Shown in pieces: positions 1 to 5,938 of a stretch of DNA of 6,227 bases. The position numbers and the translations under genes were made by a program. This stretch comes from Candidatus Uhrbacteria bacterium RIFOXYA2_FULL_40_9 (GTDB lineage: Bacteria > Patescibacteriota > Patescibacteriia > UBA9934 > GWF2-40-263), in contig MGEY01000044.1 in the NCBI GenBank assembly GCA_001791615.1, positions 1-6,227 of the forward strand, written 5' to 3'. The notes beneath the pieces were generated by a model. That model made no database searches. It was not told the DNA's origin and saw nothing but the letters and a program-made list of their open reading frames with translations. How positions within the stretch are numbered: position 1 is the first letter of the stretch; every line of letters starts with the position of its first letter.

Positions 1-1
1 A

Positions 2-718
2 ACAAGTGGAGCTGCTGTTGCGATTAATGGCATAGTTGAGGGGGACGTGGTGGCGCATGCAGAAGAAATGAAAGTGGGTGGGTCTGCACAGATCAATGGA
101 ATGCTTACTTATACATCTCCAGAGGAAGGAGAGATTAGTGAAGCAGCAATGATTGGATCTTTGGTTTATGAAAAAACGGAAGCCAAAAAAGGAATCATGG
201 GAGATAAGGGTGGATTTGAAAACATGATGCGCACTCTATTTTTTGGGATCTTTACGATTAAATTTTTCGGTCTTCTTTTAGTAGCTTTGATTTTGACGTT
301 TGCCTGTAAAAAATGCACAACACATTATTCCAAAGAGATCTTTGAGAATTTTTGGTCATCTTTAGGAATTGGAGTTGTTGCAGTCATTATTTTTCCTATT
401 GTGATTCTTCTACTTTGCCTCACCCTTATTGGTTTTTATGCAGCAGCGATTCTTGGTTGTGTCTTTGCTTTTGCTTGTCTTCTGGCTGGTGCTTTAGCTC
501 CGGTTATTTTTGGAAGCCTTCTTCATAAGTTAATGACAAAATCTAAAAGTTATTCCACAACGTGGTGGTCAACACTTCTTGGACTTTTCCTTATGGCAAT
601 TGTCCTGTTTATTCCGATCATAGGATGGTTCCTCGTTTGGTTATTCATCCTTGCGGTTTTTGGATCATTATTAAAGAAAGGTTATCAACACATTGGGAAA
701 AAGCCTTGTTGCCAATAA
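2..718 (+). CDS. Bactofilin-like repeat segment fused to membrane helices (3' part, start outside window)
   Basis: The reading frame is open at the left edge, so the true start lies upstream; the GTG at 47 is only the first possible start inside the window. The visible 238 residues split into two parts. Residues 1 to about 58 show short beta-repeat units (AINGIVEGDVVAHAEEM, then KVGGSAQINGMLTY) like those of bactofilin/polymer-forming beta-solenoid proteins, ending in a TSPEEGEI linker. After that come about four hydrophobic segments (roughly 78-101, 119-143, 145-170 and 190-224) and a lysine-rich tail ending KKPCCQ. Proteins with an extracytoplasmic repeat domain and C-terminal membrane helices occur in Patescibacteria with no firm function; a role in the cell envelope is an inference. 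The gene ends in TAA, followed within 10 bases by a hairpin. It could belong to another beta-solenoid family, since most of the repeat region is missing. Confidence 0.75.
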   Translation, partial: TSGAAVAINGIVEGDVVAHAEEMKVGGSAQINGMLTYTSPEEGEISEAAMIGSLVYEKTEAKKGIMGDKGGFENMMRTLFFGIFTIKFFGLLLVALILTFACKKCTTHYSKEIFENFWSSLGIGVVAVIIFPIVILLLCLTLIGFYAAAILGCVFAFACLLAGALAPVIFGSLLHKLMTKSKSYSTTWWSTLLGLFLMAIVLFIPIIGWFLVWLFILAVFGSLLKKGYQHIGKKPCCQ

Positions 719-726
719 AGATACAG

Positions 727-755
727 AAAGACGCTCTAAAAAGAGCGTCTTTAAA
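727..755 (+). terminator. Intrinsic terminator-like hairpin after the bactofilin-like gene
   Basis: AAAGACGCTCT (727-737) and AGAGCGTCTTT (742-752) form a perfect 11-bp stem with an AAAA loop, starting 8 bases after the stop codon. The T-tract is only the three T that close the stem, followed by A residues, so it is weaker than a textbook terminator. Its position between this gene and the promoter of secD supports a terminator role. Confidence 0.6.
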
Positions 756-779
756 AAACCACAGTGTTTGATTATCCAC

Positions 780-808
780 TTGCACAAATGGTCATATTTT
801 CGTAAACT
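780..808 (+). promoter_or_regulatory. Candidate promoter of secDF
   Basis: TTGCAC at 780-785 and TAAACT at 803-808 are separated by 17 bases and match the sigma-70 pattern at 3/6 and 4/6 positions. Transcription would begin near 815, leaving a leader of about 20 bases or less before the ATG at 836. The spacing and the CGTAA sequence overlapping the -10 also occur in the promoter at 3849-3877, which supports the call. Confidence 0.4.
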
Positions 809-835
809 ATCGCGGTATTTTTGAATAAACATCTT

Positions 836-2905
836 ATGAAACAAGTTTGGAAAATGCAGTCGTCTAGGAAAGCAAAAGGAAGCTCTGCACGCAAAAAGTT
901 CTGGCCTGTCCGAATATTTGCGATCATTGCCCTTTTAGCAACTCTTGGAGCGGCTCTTTTTGATTTCCCTGCATATTGGAATGCAGGGGTGCAGAGTGTG
1001 AACTCTGCTATTGGAGTTTCTTTACCGACTATGGAGGAAAAGGGATTCCGTTTAGGTCTTGATCTGCAAGGAGGAACCCATTTGGTCTACGAAGCTGACA
1101 TGAGCAATATTCTAGACGAAGATCGTTCTGCAGCTCTTGAAGGCGTGAAGGATGTTATTGAACGAAGAGTGAATGCTTTTGGAGTTTCAGAGCCAGTAGT
1201 GCAAACGACTATGACAGGCGGAAGCCATCGAATCATTGTGGAACTTGCGGGGGTTCTTGATGTGAGTGAGGCAATTGATCAAATTGGAGAAACTCCTGTT
1301 CTTGAGTTCAAGGAACCGGGAGAACAACTTCAACGAGATCCAACCGCAGAGGAACTTGCTTTGCTTGCAGATTTGCAAGAGGCAGACAAAGCTACCGCAC
1401 AACAAGCTCTCACACGTGCACGATCTGGAGAGGATTGGGATAAGCTTACTTTGGAGCTCACGACTGAAAGTGCAATTGGGACAATTTCTGGTCTTACTGC
1501 AGATGATCCTGTGTATGGAGATCTTGTGCAAGCCATTATTGACACTTGGGTGAGTCCAGGATTTGTTGTCCCAAAGGTTGTAGAAAATGCAGATGGGCTT
1601 AACATTGTGAAATATATTGAAGCTGGTGAAACAGAAGAATCAGAATTATCTCATATTTTAATTTGTTATGAGGGAGCGACAGGTTGTACAAGTGGTCTTT
1701 CTGAAATGGACGCAACAATTCAAATCAATAATCTCAAAGCGGAAGCGACTCCTGAAAATTTTGCTGATCTTGCAAAAGAGTATTCCACTGGTCCAACAGG
1801 TCCAAACGGTGGATACATTGGATGGGTTAGACCAGGACAAATGGTTGCTTCCTTTGAAATCGAAGCCCTTCAAACTCCAAAAGAGACAATTTCAAATGTT
1901 GTAAAAACAGAGTTTGGCTACCATCTTATTTACAAGAGCAATGAACGCAGCTTGAAAACCTATACTTTGGAACGTATTTTGCTTGATTACACAGATATCT
2001 TTGACATCATTCCAGAAGCCTCTCCATGGACGAATACAGAACTTTCTGGAAAATACCTAGAACACGCCAATGTCGAATTTGATCCAAACACGGGAGTTCC
2101 TTATGTTGCTTTGAACTTTAATACTGAGGGTGGAGATTTGTTTGGAGAACTCACAGCCTCTCATGTGGGAGAACCTATTGCTATTTTCCTTGATGGAGAA
2201 GCTATTTCTACTCCAGTGGTTCAGACAGCTATTTATGGAGGGAAGGCCATTATTACAGGTAATTTCACTTTGGATGAAGCGAAACTTTTAGCGCAACGTT
2301 TGAATGCAGGTGCATTGCCAGTTCCAGTTAATCTTCTTTCTCAACAAACCATTGGTCCTACACTTGGAGCCGCCTCTCTTTCAAAGAGCGTGATTGCTGG
2401 ATTGTGTGGATTCCTTCTTGTTGCTCTTTTCATGATTGCTGTGTATCGAGTACCAGGACTTGTTGCGGTTTTTGCACTTGTTCTTTATGCGTTCTTAAAC
2501 TTAGCTACCTACCGTTTATTTGGTGTGACGATTTCTCTTGCGGGTATTGCTGGATTCGTATTGTCTATGGGTATTGCAGTTGATGCGAACGTCCTCATTA
2601 TTGAACGTTTTAATGAAGAGTTGGCAGCTGGTCGCGACTATCGTTCTGCCTTGGATGAAGCCTTTCAAAGAGCGTGGTCTGCGATTCGTGATGGAAATCT
2701 CACAACCTTGATTGCTGCAGGCGTCTTATATTGGTTTAGTTCTAGTTTTATTCGCGGATTTGCGTTAACCCTTTCTATTGGTGTTCTCCTTAGCATGTTT
2801 ACCGCTATCACCATTACACGTGTTTATCTTAAAAATGTGATTGCTTGCTCTTGGGTCACACGCCATAAAGGGCTGTTCGGGCAAGGAAAGGAGGAACAGA
2901 AGTAA
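836..2905 (+). CDS. secD: Protein translocase subunit SecD with inserted parvulin-type PPIase domain
   Basis: SecD pairs with SecF in the membrane and uses proton flow to pull proteins through SecYEG from outside. Numbered from the ATG at 836 (689 residues): membrane helix 1 at about 23-43; motif FRLGLDLQGG at 71-80; first part of P1 ending TPVLEFKEP at about 161; the rest of P1 from about 398 (WTNTELSGKYLEHA, then FDPNTG, FLDGEAISTPVV); AGALPVPV at 491-498; five C-terminal helices; and GIAVDANVLIIERFNEE at 579-595, where D583 corresponds to the proton-path aspartate (E. coli D519). SecD of E. coli has 615 residues; the excess here is an insert at about 163-375. It holds a parvulin domain (about 272-372) and, before it, a degenerate copy. 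Start choice is uncertain: ATG 836 lacks a Shine-Dalgarno sequence, and TTG 821 and ATG 854 are alternatives. The frame also fits co-transcription with secF, one base downstream. Confidence 0.95.
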   Translation: MKQVWKMQSSRKAKGSSARKKFWPVRIFAIIALLATLGAALFDFPAYWNAGVQSVNSAIGVSLPTMEEKGFRLGLDLQGGTHLVYEADMSNILDEDRSAALEGVKDVIERRVNAFGVSEPVVQTTMTGGSHRIIVELAGVLDVSEAIDQIGETPVLEFKEPGEQLQRDPTAEELALLADLQEADKATAQQALTRARSGEDWDKLTLELTTESAIGTISGLTADDPVYGDLVQAIIDTWVSPGFVVPKVVENADGLNIVKYIEAGETEESELSHILICYEGATGCTSGLSEMDATIQINNLKAEATPENFADLAKEYSTGPTGPNGGYIGWVRPGQMVASFEIEALQTPKETISNVVKTEFGYHLIYKSNERSLKTYTLERILLDYTDIFDIIPEASPWTNTELSGKYLEHANVEFDPNTGVPYVALNFNTEGGDLFGELTASHVGEPIAIFLDGEAISTPVVQTAIYGGKAIITGNFTLDEAKLLAQRLNAGALPVPVNLLSQQTIGPTLGAASLSKSVIAGLCGFLLVALFMIAVYRVPGLVAVFALVLYAFLNLATYRLFGVTISLAGIAGFVLSMGIAVDANVLIIERFNEELAAGRDYRSALDEAFQRAWSAIRDGNLTTLIAAGVLYWFSSSFIRGFALTLSIGVLLSMFTAITITRVYLKNVIACSWVTRHKGLFGQGKEEQK
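1322..1639 (+). other. Degenerate parvulin-like module preceding the PPIase domain in SecD
   Basis: SecD residues about 163-268 align with the second half of the following parvulin domain. EDWDKL corresponds to ENFADL, and about 44 residues later PGFVVPKVVENADGLNIVK corresponds to PKETISNVVKTEFGYHLIY. The interval between the two anchors differs by only one residue. The catalytic features are absent: there is no HIL motif, no GGxIGW motif, and the second histidine position is asparagine (GLNIV). The likely reading is a tandem duplicate that kept the fold but lost catalysis, as in multi-parvulin chaperones. The similarity is weak and was judged by eye. Confidence 0.5.
1649..1951 (+). other. 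Parvulin (PpiC-type) peptidyl-prolyl isomerase domain inside SecD
   Basis: SecD residues about 272-372 carry the parvulin signature in order: HILI (273-276), FADLAKEYS (309-317), the glycine-rich stretch GPTGPNGGYIGWV (319-331), GQMVASFE (334-341) and FGYHLI (360-365). The two histidines expected in parvulin active sites, H273 and H363, and the pocket residues M336 and F340 are present, so activity is plausible. Being in the P1 region between helices 1 and 2, the domain should face outside the cytoplasm, like PrsA in Firmicutes or PpiD in Proteobacteria. Confidence 0.85.
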
Positions 2906-2906
2906 T

Positions 2907-3797
2907 ATGTCTATTGTCAAAAATCGAAACATTTGGTTTGGAATTTCTGGAGCTCTCATTGCTCTAACATTTGTCCTTATCTTTACACTTGGATTGCGAT
3001 TCGGAATCGATTTTACTGGAGGAAGTTTACTAGAGGTGGAATTGGGACAGCATGTAACCATTGAAGCAATTCAATCAGAACTTCGAGAGATTGGATATTC
3101 AAATATGACTGTTCAAGCTTCAGGGGATTTAGGATATTTGATTCGAACAGAAACATTAAGTGAGGAAGAACATCAAACAATTCTTCAAACACTTGAAGCA
3201 CAGCATGGAGAGATTGATGAGTTACGTTTTGATTCTATTGGCCCAGTGATTGGGGGAGAGTTGCGTCGTACAACGATTTGGGGAGGTTTTCTCATATTGC
3301 TCTTGATTGGACTGTATATTGCTTGGGCTTTTCGAAAAGTTTCAAAACCTGTTGCTTCTTGGAAGTACGGATTACTCACGATTGTTGCGGCTTTTCATGA
3401 TGTGATTGTGATGGTGGGCATTTATACGATTATGAGTCACCTTTTTGGATGGGAAATCAATTCAGCTTTTGTTGCAGCCTCTCTCACCATTTTAGGATAT
3501 TCTATCAATGATACCGTAGTGGTGTTTGATCGGACTCGAGAAAATCTTGCCAATGATGTTGGGGAAACTTTTGAAGAAACAGTTGAATTGAGTGTTCGTC
3601 AAACCTTTAAACGTTCAATTAATACGAGTTTAACAACCGTTCTTGCACTTGTGGCCATTTTCTTTTTCGGAGGTGAATCTACTCAGCCATTTGCTTTTGC
3701 TTTGATTGTCGGAATTATTGTGGGAACGTATTCTTCCATTTTTCTCGCAAGTCCTGCGCTTGTGGCATGGGAGCTCTGGGGAAAACGAAGGAGATAA
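2907..3797 (+). CDS. secF: Protein translocase subunit SecF
   Basis: SecF completes the SecDF export motor in the cytoplasmic membrane. The 296-residue product is of usual length. It shows helix 1 at about 9-30, the motif FGIDFTGGSLLEVE (32-45), a small extracytoplasmic P4-type domain (about 46-120, containing the conserved DSIGPVIGGEL), then five helices from about 123. GYSINDTVVVFDRTREN (197-213) is the SecF hallmark, and R236 in TFKRSINTSLTT probably corresponds to the proton-path arginine (E. coli R247). The ATG at 2907 is chosen because the protein then begins as SecF proteins do and because AAAGGAGG lies at 2887-2894, 12 bases upstream and inside the end of secD. With one base between the secD stop and this start, translational coupling is likely. 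It ends in TAA just before a strong terminator. Confidence 0.96.
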   Translation: MSIVKNRNIWFGISGALIALTFVLIFTLGLRFGIDFTGGSLLEVELGQHVTIEAIQSELREIGYSNMTVQASGDLGYLIRTETLSEEEHQTILQTLEAQHGEIDELRFDSIGPVIGGELRRTTIWGGFLILLLIGLYIAWAFRKVSKPVASWKYGLLTIVAAFHDVIVMVGIYTIMSHLFGWEINSAFVAASLTILGYSINDTVVVFDRTRENLANDVGETFEETVELSVRQTFKRSINTSLTTVLALVAIFFFGGESTQPFAFALIVGIIVGTYSSIFLASPALVAWELWGKRRR

Positions 3798-3807
3798 TCA
3801 TATTTGT

Positions 3808-3836
3808 AAAAAAACCGAGGTTTTCCTCGGTTTTTT
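3808..3836 (+). terminator. Intrinsic terminator of the secDF operon
   Basis: CCGAGG (3815-3820) and CCTCGG (3825-3830) form a GC-rich stem with a TTTT loop. The stem is flanked by A6 on the left and T6 on the right, which extend it and supply a T-tract on both strands. It lies 11 bases after the secF stop and could act in either direction. Confidence 0.92.
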
Positions 3837-3838
3837 GG

Positions 3839-3862
3839 TTGTCCACCCTTGACAAAAAGTCA
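3839..3862 (+). repeat. Copy B of a recurring upstream motif (TCCACCC-TTGAC-AAAAAGTCA)
   Basis: TCCACCC (3842-3848) and AAAAAGTCA (3854-3862) recur identically at 5271-5290, with only a 4-5 base variable centre. A looser relative lies at 772-794 (TCCAC, TTGCAC, GTCA). Copy B contains a small inverted repeat, TTGAC-AAAAA-GTCAA (3849-3863), which overlaps the -35 box and could be an operator or an insertion-element end. The first nine bases (TTGTCCACC) also differ from a DnaA-box variant by one base. Confidence 0.4.
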
Positions 3863-3877
3863 AAAATTGCGTAAGTT
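3849..3877 (+). promoter_or_regulatory. Promoter of the membrane/coiled-coil protein gene
   Basis: A perfect -35 TTGACA at 3849-3854 is followed after 17 bases by TAAGTT at 3872-3877 (3/6 to the -10 consensus). Transcription would begin near 3884, about 43 bases before the ATG at 3927. It lies just after the secDF terminator, as expected for an independent transcription unit. Confidence 0.6.
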
Positions 3878-3926
3878 TCTTCGTTCATTTTGTTCATTCA
3901 AATACCTCTTCCACAAGGAGAATCAC

Positions 3927-4745
3927 ATGGATACTTTTTATGCAACATCACCTTGGGTTGTCTACCCATTTTTGGTCATTGCAAATAGTATCCTCTACCA
4001 TCTTTTTTTTCAGTTGAAAAAAATTCCTGATGATTGGGAAGAATTGAGTCTTTTGTCGAGTCTTCTTCTTGTTTGCCTGTTGATTGGTACTACTACACTC
4101 GGATTTCTTTATGGTGGGCTTCTTCCGGGATTTTGTCTGTTGGCCTTTATGCCTCTAAAGCTCATCTATTCAAGTCAAATGGGAATGCTGCTTTCATGGG
4201 TCAGGGCTTTGCGACTTGGGAATCCGAGTTCAGCTCGCATTGAGCAGATTCTCAAGCGTATTCGCAAGCAAGTGAATGGTCATCAAGTCTGGAGGAATGT
4301 GCTTGATCGTGCTGAGACCTTTCGAGGCTGTATCCCAGATTTCCATCGTCAGATTACAGAATTGACTGTTGCACGCACTTCTCTTGAAGTCAGTATGAAA
4401 GAGCTTGGCATTCAAGCAAGAGGTGGAAATGAGCCACATCCTCATATTCAACGCATTCAGGCACAACATCATTACATCGGTACTCGAATTGAGAATTTGC
4501 AAGCGAAACTTCGTGAGATTGAGCTTTTTATGTGTCTTCTTCAAGCCGAAACCGCGACAAAGGTTAGCAGTGATGAAGGGTGGCGCCTGCTTGAAAAAAA
4601 GTCTTTAACTTTGATGTATGAGATTGAACAAGAAATGGTTTTGGTACAAAGGACAGATCGTGAAGTTGAACAGGGGACAGATGAAGGGGCTCAGAAAAGA
4701 CGTCTTGGATCTGCTACACAAGCTGCTCGAGGCGCTCGTTCATAA
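3927..4745 (+). CDS. Unrecognised membrane protein with long helical C-terminal region
   Basis: I do not recognise the family. The ATG at 3927 is chosen because AAGGAG (3915-3920) lies 6 bases upstream; the same frame is open back to a TTG at 3849, but that lies in the promoter. The 272 residues show a hydrophobic segment at about 9-29, a second at about 41-62 and a third at about 64-82, followed by a basic stretch (WVRALRLGNPSSARIEQILKRIRK). Residues 100-250 are highly charged, nearly free of proline and rich in heptad-like leucine/isoleucine spacing, so a long alpha-helical or coiled-coil region is likely, broken near GGNEPHPH (166-173). By the positive-inside rule the helical tail would be cytoplasmic. 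It has its own promoter and terminator, so it is probably monocistronic. Nothing ties it to secDF except position. Confidence 0.85.
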   Translation: MDTFYATSPWVVYPFLVIANSILYHLFFQLKKIPDDWEELSLLSSLLLVCLLIGTTTLGFLYGGLLPGFCLLAFMPLKLIYSSQMGMLLSWVRALRLGNPSSARIEQILKRIRKQVNGHQVWRNVLDRAETFRGCIPDFHRQITELTVARTSLEVSMKELGIQARGGNEPHPHIQRIQAQHHYIGTRIENLQAKLREIELFMCLLQAETATKVSSDEGWRLLEKKSLTLMYEIEQEMVLVQRTDREVEQGTDEGAQKRRLGSATQAARGARS

Positions 4746-4776
4746 CAGTCGGAAACTCCGGCTGTTTTTTCTTTTT
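4744..4776 (+). terminator. Intrinsic terminator after the membrane/coiled-coil gene
   Basis: AACAGTCGGA (4744-4753) pairs with TCCGGCTGTT (4757-4766) over 10 bp with one G-U pair and a 3-base loop, followed by TTTTCTTTTT. The hairpin overlaps the stop codon. A near copy stands at 5944-5977. The other strand lacks a T-tract, so it should not terminate the convergent gene. Confidence 0.92.
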
Positions 4777-4824
4777 ACTTCACTGAGTAGTGTGGTAGTT
4801 ACTGATTGTCGATCTCCACAGGAT

Positions 4825-5193
4825 TTACGACTGATCCATCATTATCCAATTCTTAAACTGGAATTTTGTAGCTTTTGGCCAAAGTTTAAGTGAGATATCA
4901 ATCAACACATTAAATTCTTTATGAAACTGTGTCCCTGGAGCGGTAAGATTTGGATAACTCCCGTGTGTACTGTTATAAAAATCATGAATATCTTTTATTG
5001 CCTTTTTGACGACTGTAGAATCCATTGTTCCCTCTGTTTCCATCAATTGTTGTTTGAGTTCCTTAATCCTAGATAAAAGCCCTGGTAAAGCTTGTATATC
5101 TCTTGTCTCCAAATGATGAGTGATCCCATGTTCACACCCGATTGAAATTGGAGCGCCACAAACTTTGCATTGCGGTCCTTGCATTTTTTCCAT
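4825..5193 (-). CDS. Small hypothetical protein with N-terminal Cys/His (zinc-knuckle-like) motif
   Basis: This 122-residue product is not recognised. It begins with C9-x2-C12-x7-C20-x-H22, with further histidines at 26 and 27, which looks like a single zinc-binding knuckle. The rest is charged and mostly helical: GLLSRIKELKQQLMETEG at about 38-55, then a stretch with aromatic residues ending LKLWPKATKFQFKNWIMMDQS. There is no signal peptide or membrane segment, so it is probably cytoplasmic. It is convergent with the gene on its left. The ATG at 5193 has no Shine-Dalgarno sequence, but a good promoter lies just upstream, so translation from a very short leader is likely. The Cys/His motif and promoter argue for a real gene, but without homologues this is not certain. 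A nucleic-acid or regulatory role would be a guess. Confidence 0.65.
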   Translation of the reverse strand: MEKMQGPQCKVCGAPISIGCEHGITHHLETRDIQALPGLLSRIKELKQQLMETEGTMDSTVVKKAIKDIHDFYNSTHGSYPNLTAPGTQFHKEFNVLIDISLKLWPKATKFQFKNWIMMDQS

Positions 5194-5209
5194 ATAAAAT
5201 ATTGGATTA

Positions 5210-5238
5210 ATTATAATGAAAGTATAACATAATGCTAA
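5210..5238 (-). promoter_or_regulatory. Promoter of the zinc-knuckle gene
   Basis: On the - strand, TTAGCA (5238-5233; 4/6 to the -35 consensus) and a perfect TATAAT (5215-5210) are spaced by 17 bases. Transcription would start near 5203, about 10 bases before the ATG at 5193. A TATACT at 5226-5221 is an alternative -10. Confidence 0.6.
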
Positions 5239-5266
5239 ATAACTTAAAGTCTAAATTCTCTACCTA

Positions 5267-5290
5267 TTGCTCCACCCCTAGAAAAAGTCA
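5267..5290 (+). repeat. Copy C of the recurring motif, possible end of the transposase remnant
   Basis: TCCACCCC-TA-GAAAAAGTCA (5271-5290) matches copy B at 3842-3862 over its 7-base and 9-base arms but lacks TTGACA. It lies about 45 bases beyond the apparent stop codon of the decayed transposase, where the terminal repeat of an insertion sequence would be expected. No matching inverted copy is visible at the other end (5940-6030), so the identification as a terminal repeat is open. Confidence 0.35.
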
Positions 5291-5332
5291 TAAATACATT
5301 AGATTATGGCTTATATACATAGATTTACCCAG

Positions 5333-5938
5333 CTAGAAAGACAAATCATTGATCTGCTCCTTACTAACAACGAAAGTCATCGTAGAATAGTGTTGGTCGT
5401 ATTCGGTATATTGAGTTCAGGATAATCTTGATAAGTGAACAAATAGGGGAGCGACTGTTTTATCGATCTGTATGCCGATCTGACTCTTGGGTGTGTATAG
5501 AGAGCGTGAGGAATCTCAACATAGTATTCTTGTCTTTCGCAAGAAACGAAAAAACCATAAAAGATTCTCTCTCTTATTAAAACAATGGAATACCATAATC
5601 CCGTATCATTTCAAAAAGGTTGTATCCATAATAAGGGCGACAGAATGACACATCTCTGAAAGATTGGGCTTGGGCGGAACAAGAGATATTGGTTTTTCAC
5701 GCAATCTGCGACGAATGGTTCGTTCACTTAATCCTGTTGACTCGGACAAGTCGGAGACGGTTTGTCGCTTGAACAGATATTCATTCCAAAGTGTTGTTAT
5801 TCCATTTTTTCGTTTCTTACGAGCAGAGCAAAAATATTTCTTAAAAGACTTGTATTCATGTCGTTGCAAACCATTTTGTTTTCCGTGTTTTCCAACAAAA
5901 AAACTGCCACAATTGGGACAGCCTCTTAAGAGTTTGGT
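5333..5938 (-). pseudogene. Decayed IS256-family transposase (variant zinc-binding type)
   Basis: Read on the - strand, the frame from 5938 begins KLLRGCPNCGS and continues GKHGKQNGLQRHEYKS, a zinc-ribbon start, then a helix-turn-helix-like stretch (QTVSDLSESTGLSERTIRRRL) and LIMDTTF, which carries the first acidic residue of the DDE domain. Decay is plain. No start codon is present before the zinc ribbon. The second cysteine pair has become Tyr and Phe (EYKSFKKYF). A TGA follows DTTFLK (5606-5608), yet the frame still reads YGIMVF after it. The frame then shifts at a six-T run near 5549-5554 to give WFFVSCERQEYYVEI. The catalytic middle is missing, and the frame resumes as RVRSAYRSIKQSLPYLF and YPELNIPNTTNT, typical of the C-terminal part. 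A last piece (VSKEQINDLSF, stop at 5335-5333) is in another frame. The family assignment comes from recalled motifs; no search was run. Confidence 0.85.

Noticed and set aside
772..780. TTATCCACT as a DnaA box, with a possible origin or DnaA-controlled promoter.
   Set aside because: Only isolated one-mismatch sites occur (772-780, 3839-3847), with no cluster, AT-rich unwinding stretch or dnaA/dnaN gene nearby.
821..835. TTG at 821 as the secD start.
   Set aside because: It would add five residues with no Shine-Dalgarno sequence; ATG 836 is preferred. The choice has little effect on the protein and is not certain.
1187..1605. Several 90-115 codon frames on both strands inside secD (for example 1187-1531 and 1330-1605 on the - strand, 1266-1553 on the + strand).
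   Set aside because: They lie wholly inside the conserved secD frame, have no recognisable motifs and no start signals; they are by-products of its codon use.
2841..2906. A longer secF starting at TTG 2841 and overlapping secD.
   Set aside because: The ATG at 2907 has AAAGGAGG upstream and gives the normal SecF N-terminus; the extra 22 residues resemble no SecF.
836..4745. Alternative genetic code (TGA as glycine) for the organism.
   Set aside because: About 1,260 codons of intact secD, secF and the 3927 gene contain no in-frame TGA although glycine is common in them, so the standard code is supported; the only in-frame TGA seen lies in a decayed transposase.
5306..5425. A + strand 39-codon frame (MAYIHRFTQLERQIIDLLL...) that resembles the first residues of IS30-type transposases.
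   Set aside because: It overlaps the 3' end of the - strand IS256-type remnant, where the antisense frame gives VSKEQINDLSF followed by a stop, a fitting C-terminal end for that element. One decayed element explains the region better than two, though a second IS fragment cannot be excluded.
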